Assembly: GCA_028866355.1 (NCBI GenBank)
Contig: JAGWIH010000004.1
Location: 1 to 23,751 of the forward strand
Source of the DNA: Alphaproteobacteria bacterium
GTDB taxonomy: Bacteria; Pseudomonadota; Alphaproteobacteria; ATCC43930; CGMCC-115725
Length of the DNA: 23,751 nucleotides
Direction: 5' to 3'
The notes below the pieces were generated by a model. It did no database searches, was not told the DNA's origin, and saw nothing but the letters and a program-made list of their open reading frames with translations. A program made the position numbers and the translations under genes. Position 1 is the stretch's first letter, and every line of letters starts with the position of its first letter. This document shows, one piece after another, positions 23,529 to 23,751 of this stretch.

Positions 23529-23751
23529 ATGCTTTATCAATTGCGCAAGCAAATCCGGACGCGGCGCTTCGAATGGATCACGCGCGGCATCCGCGCGACG
23601 CCGCCGGTACGGCTGGTCGCGGCGCCGTGGACCTTCGTCAGCATGGTCGGCGACGACGACGTGCAACTCTATCTGCTGGCGATGAAGACGCTGTACCGCC
23701 GGCTGCAACGCGGCAACGTCGTCGCAATCGTCGCCAAGACCATGCCGCAGG
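23529..23751 (+). CDS. Unidentified protein, 5' part only (possible glycosyltransferase-like)
   Basis: An open plus-strand frame from ATG 23529 (MLYQLRKQIRTRRFEWITRG) to the window edge, with 74 residues visible; AGGAT lies about 10 nt upstream. An in-frame ATG at 23466 would add 21 residues but lacks a ribosome site. The N-terminus is strongly basic, then APWTFVSMVGDDDVQLYLLAMKTLYRRLQRGNVVAIVAK. The pattern of a strand (FVSMV), a helix containing LLAMKTLYRRL and a strand (VVAIV) resembles the opening of nucleotide-sugar transferase-like hypothetical proteins I recall from rhizobia, but the evidence is thin. Divergent from the DUF169 gene across a 221-nt gap (23308-23528) in which I see no clear promoter, hairpin or RNA gene. 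Confidence 0.6.
   Translation, partial: MLYQLRKQIRTRRFEWITRGIRATPPVRLVAAPWTFVSMVGDDDVQLYLLAMKTLYRRLQRGNVVAIVAKTMPQ

Noticed and set aside
1..23751. Mobile elements, CRISPR arrays, tRNA or rRNA genes
   Set aside because: No transposase or integrase motif, no regularly spaced repeats, and no cloverleaf or rRNA-like sequence were seen; gaps between genes are too short to hide most of these.

Overview
This is a high-GC, gene-dense chromosomal segment. The protein families, the Mdh N-terminus, the sdhCDAB order, the mdh/odhAB/lpd neighbourhood, and the presence of DUF6494 and DUF1289 proteins all point to an alphaproteobacterium, perhaps near Rhodospirillales or Rhizobiales. I could not run a phylogeny. 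No mobile element, CRISPR array, tRNA or rRNA gene was seen, and no gene-free stretch exceeds about 250 bases.

Left part (1-11.5 kb) holds central carbon metabolism, almost all on the minus strand. Read in the direction of transcription it contains mdh (malate dehydrogenase), then odhA-odhB-lpdA (the 2-oxoglutarate dehydrogenase complex; lpdA runs off the left edge). Upstream of mdh lies zapE (AFG1-type ATPase). A tiny plus-strand DUF6494 gene is divergent from zapE and convergent with sdhB. The succinate dehydrogenase operon sdhC-sdhD-sdhA-sdhB follows, with both sdhC/sdhD and sdhD/sdhA joined by 4-nt GTGA overlaps. sucCD, often found between mdh and the 2-oxoglutarate dehydrogenase genes in alphaproteobacteria, is absent from that position.

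Middle part (11.5-14.6 kb): asd (aspartate-semialdehyde dehydrogenase) is followed 3 nt later by a CitE/malyl-CoA-lyase-like CoA ester lyase. Divergent from asd is panB (pantothenate and CoA synthesis). A near-perfect 23-bp dyad carrying a TATAAT hexamer sits between them.

Right part (14.6-20.7 kb): a minus-strand cassette encodes a GldA/GldF-like ABC-2 exporter (ATPase, permease), a GldG-like membrane auxiliary protein, a DUF4340 membrane-anchored protein, a tiny Cys4 DUF1289 protein coupled by a GTGA overlap, a pirin and a small lipoprotein. This exporter class is widespread in non-gliding bacteria with no settled substrate, and it is the most interesting uncharacterised system here.

Far right (20.8-23.75 kb): an orphan MASE1 membrane histidine kinase, a five-cysteine DUF169 protein, and the start of a plus-strand gene cut by the window edge.

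All functional calls come from motif reading and family knowledge. Promoters and hairpins were located by eye and are low confidence.
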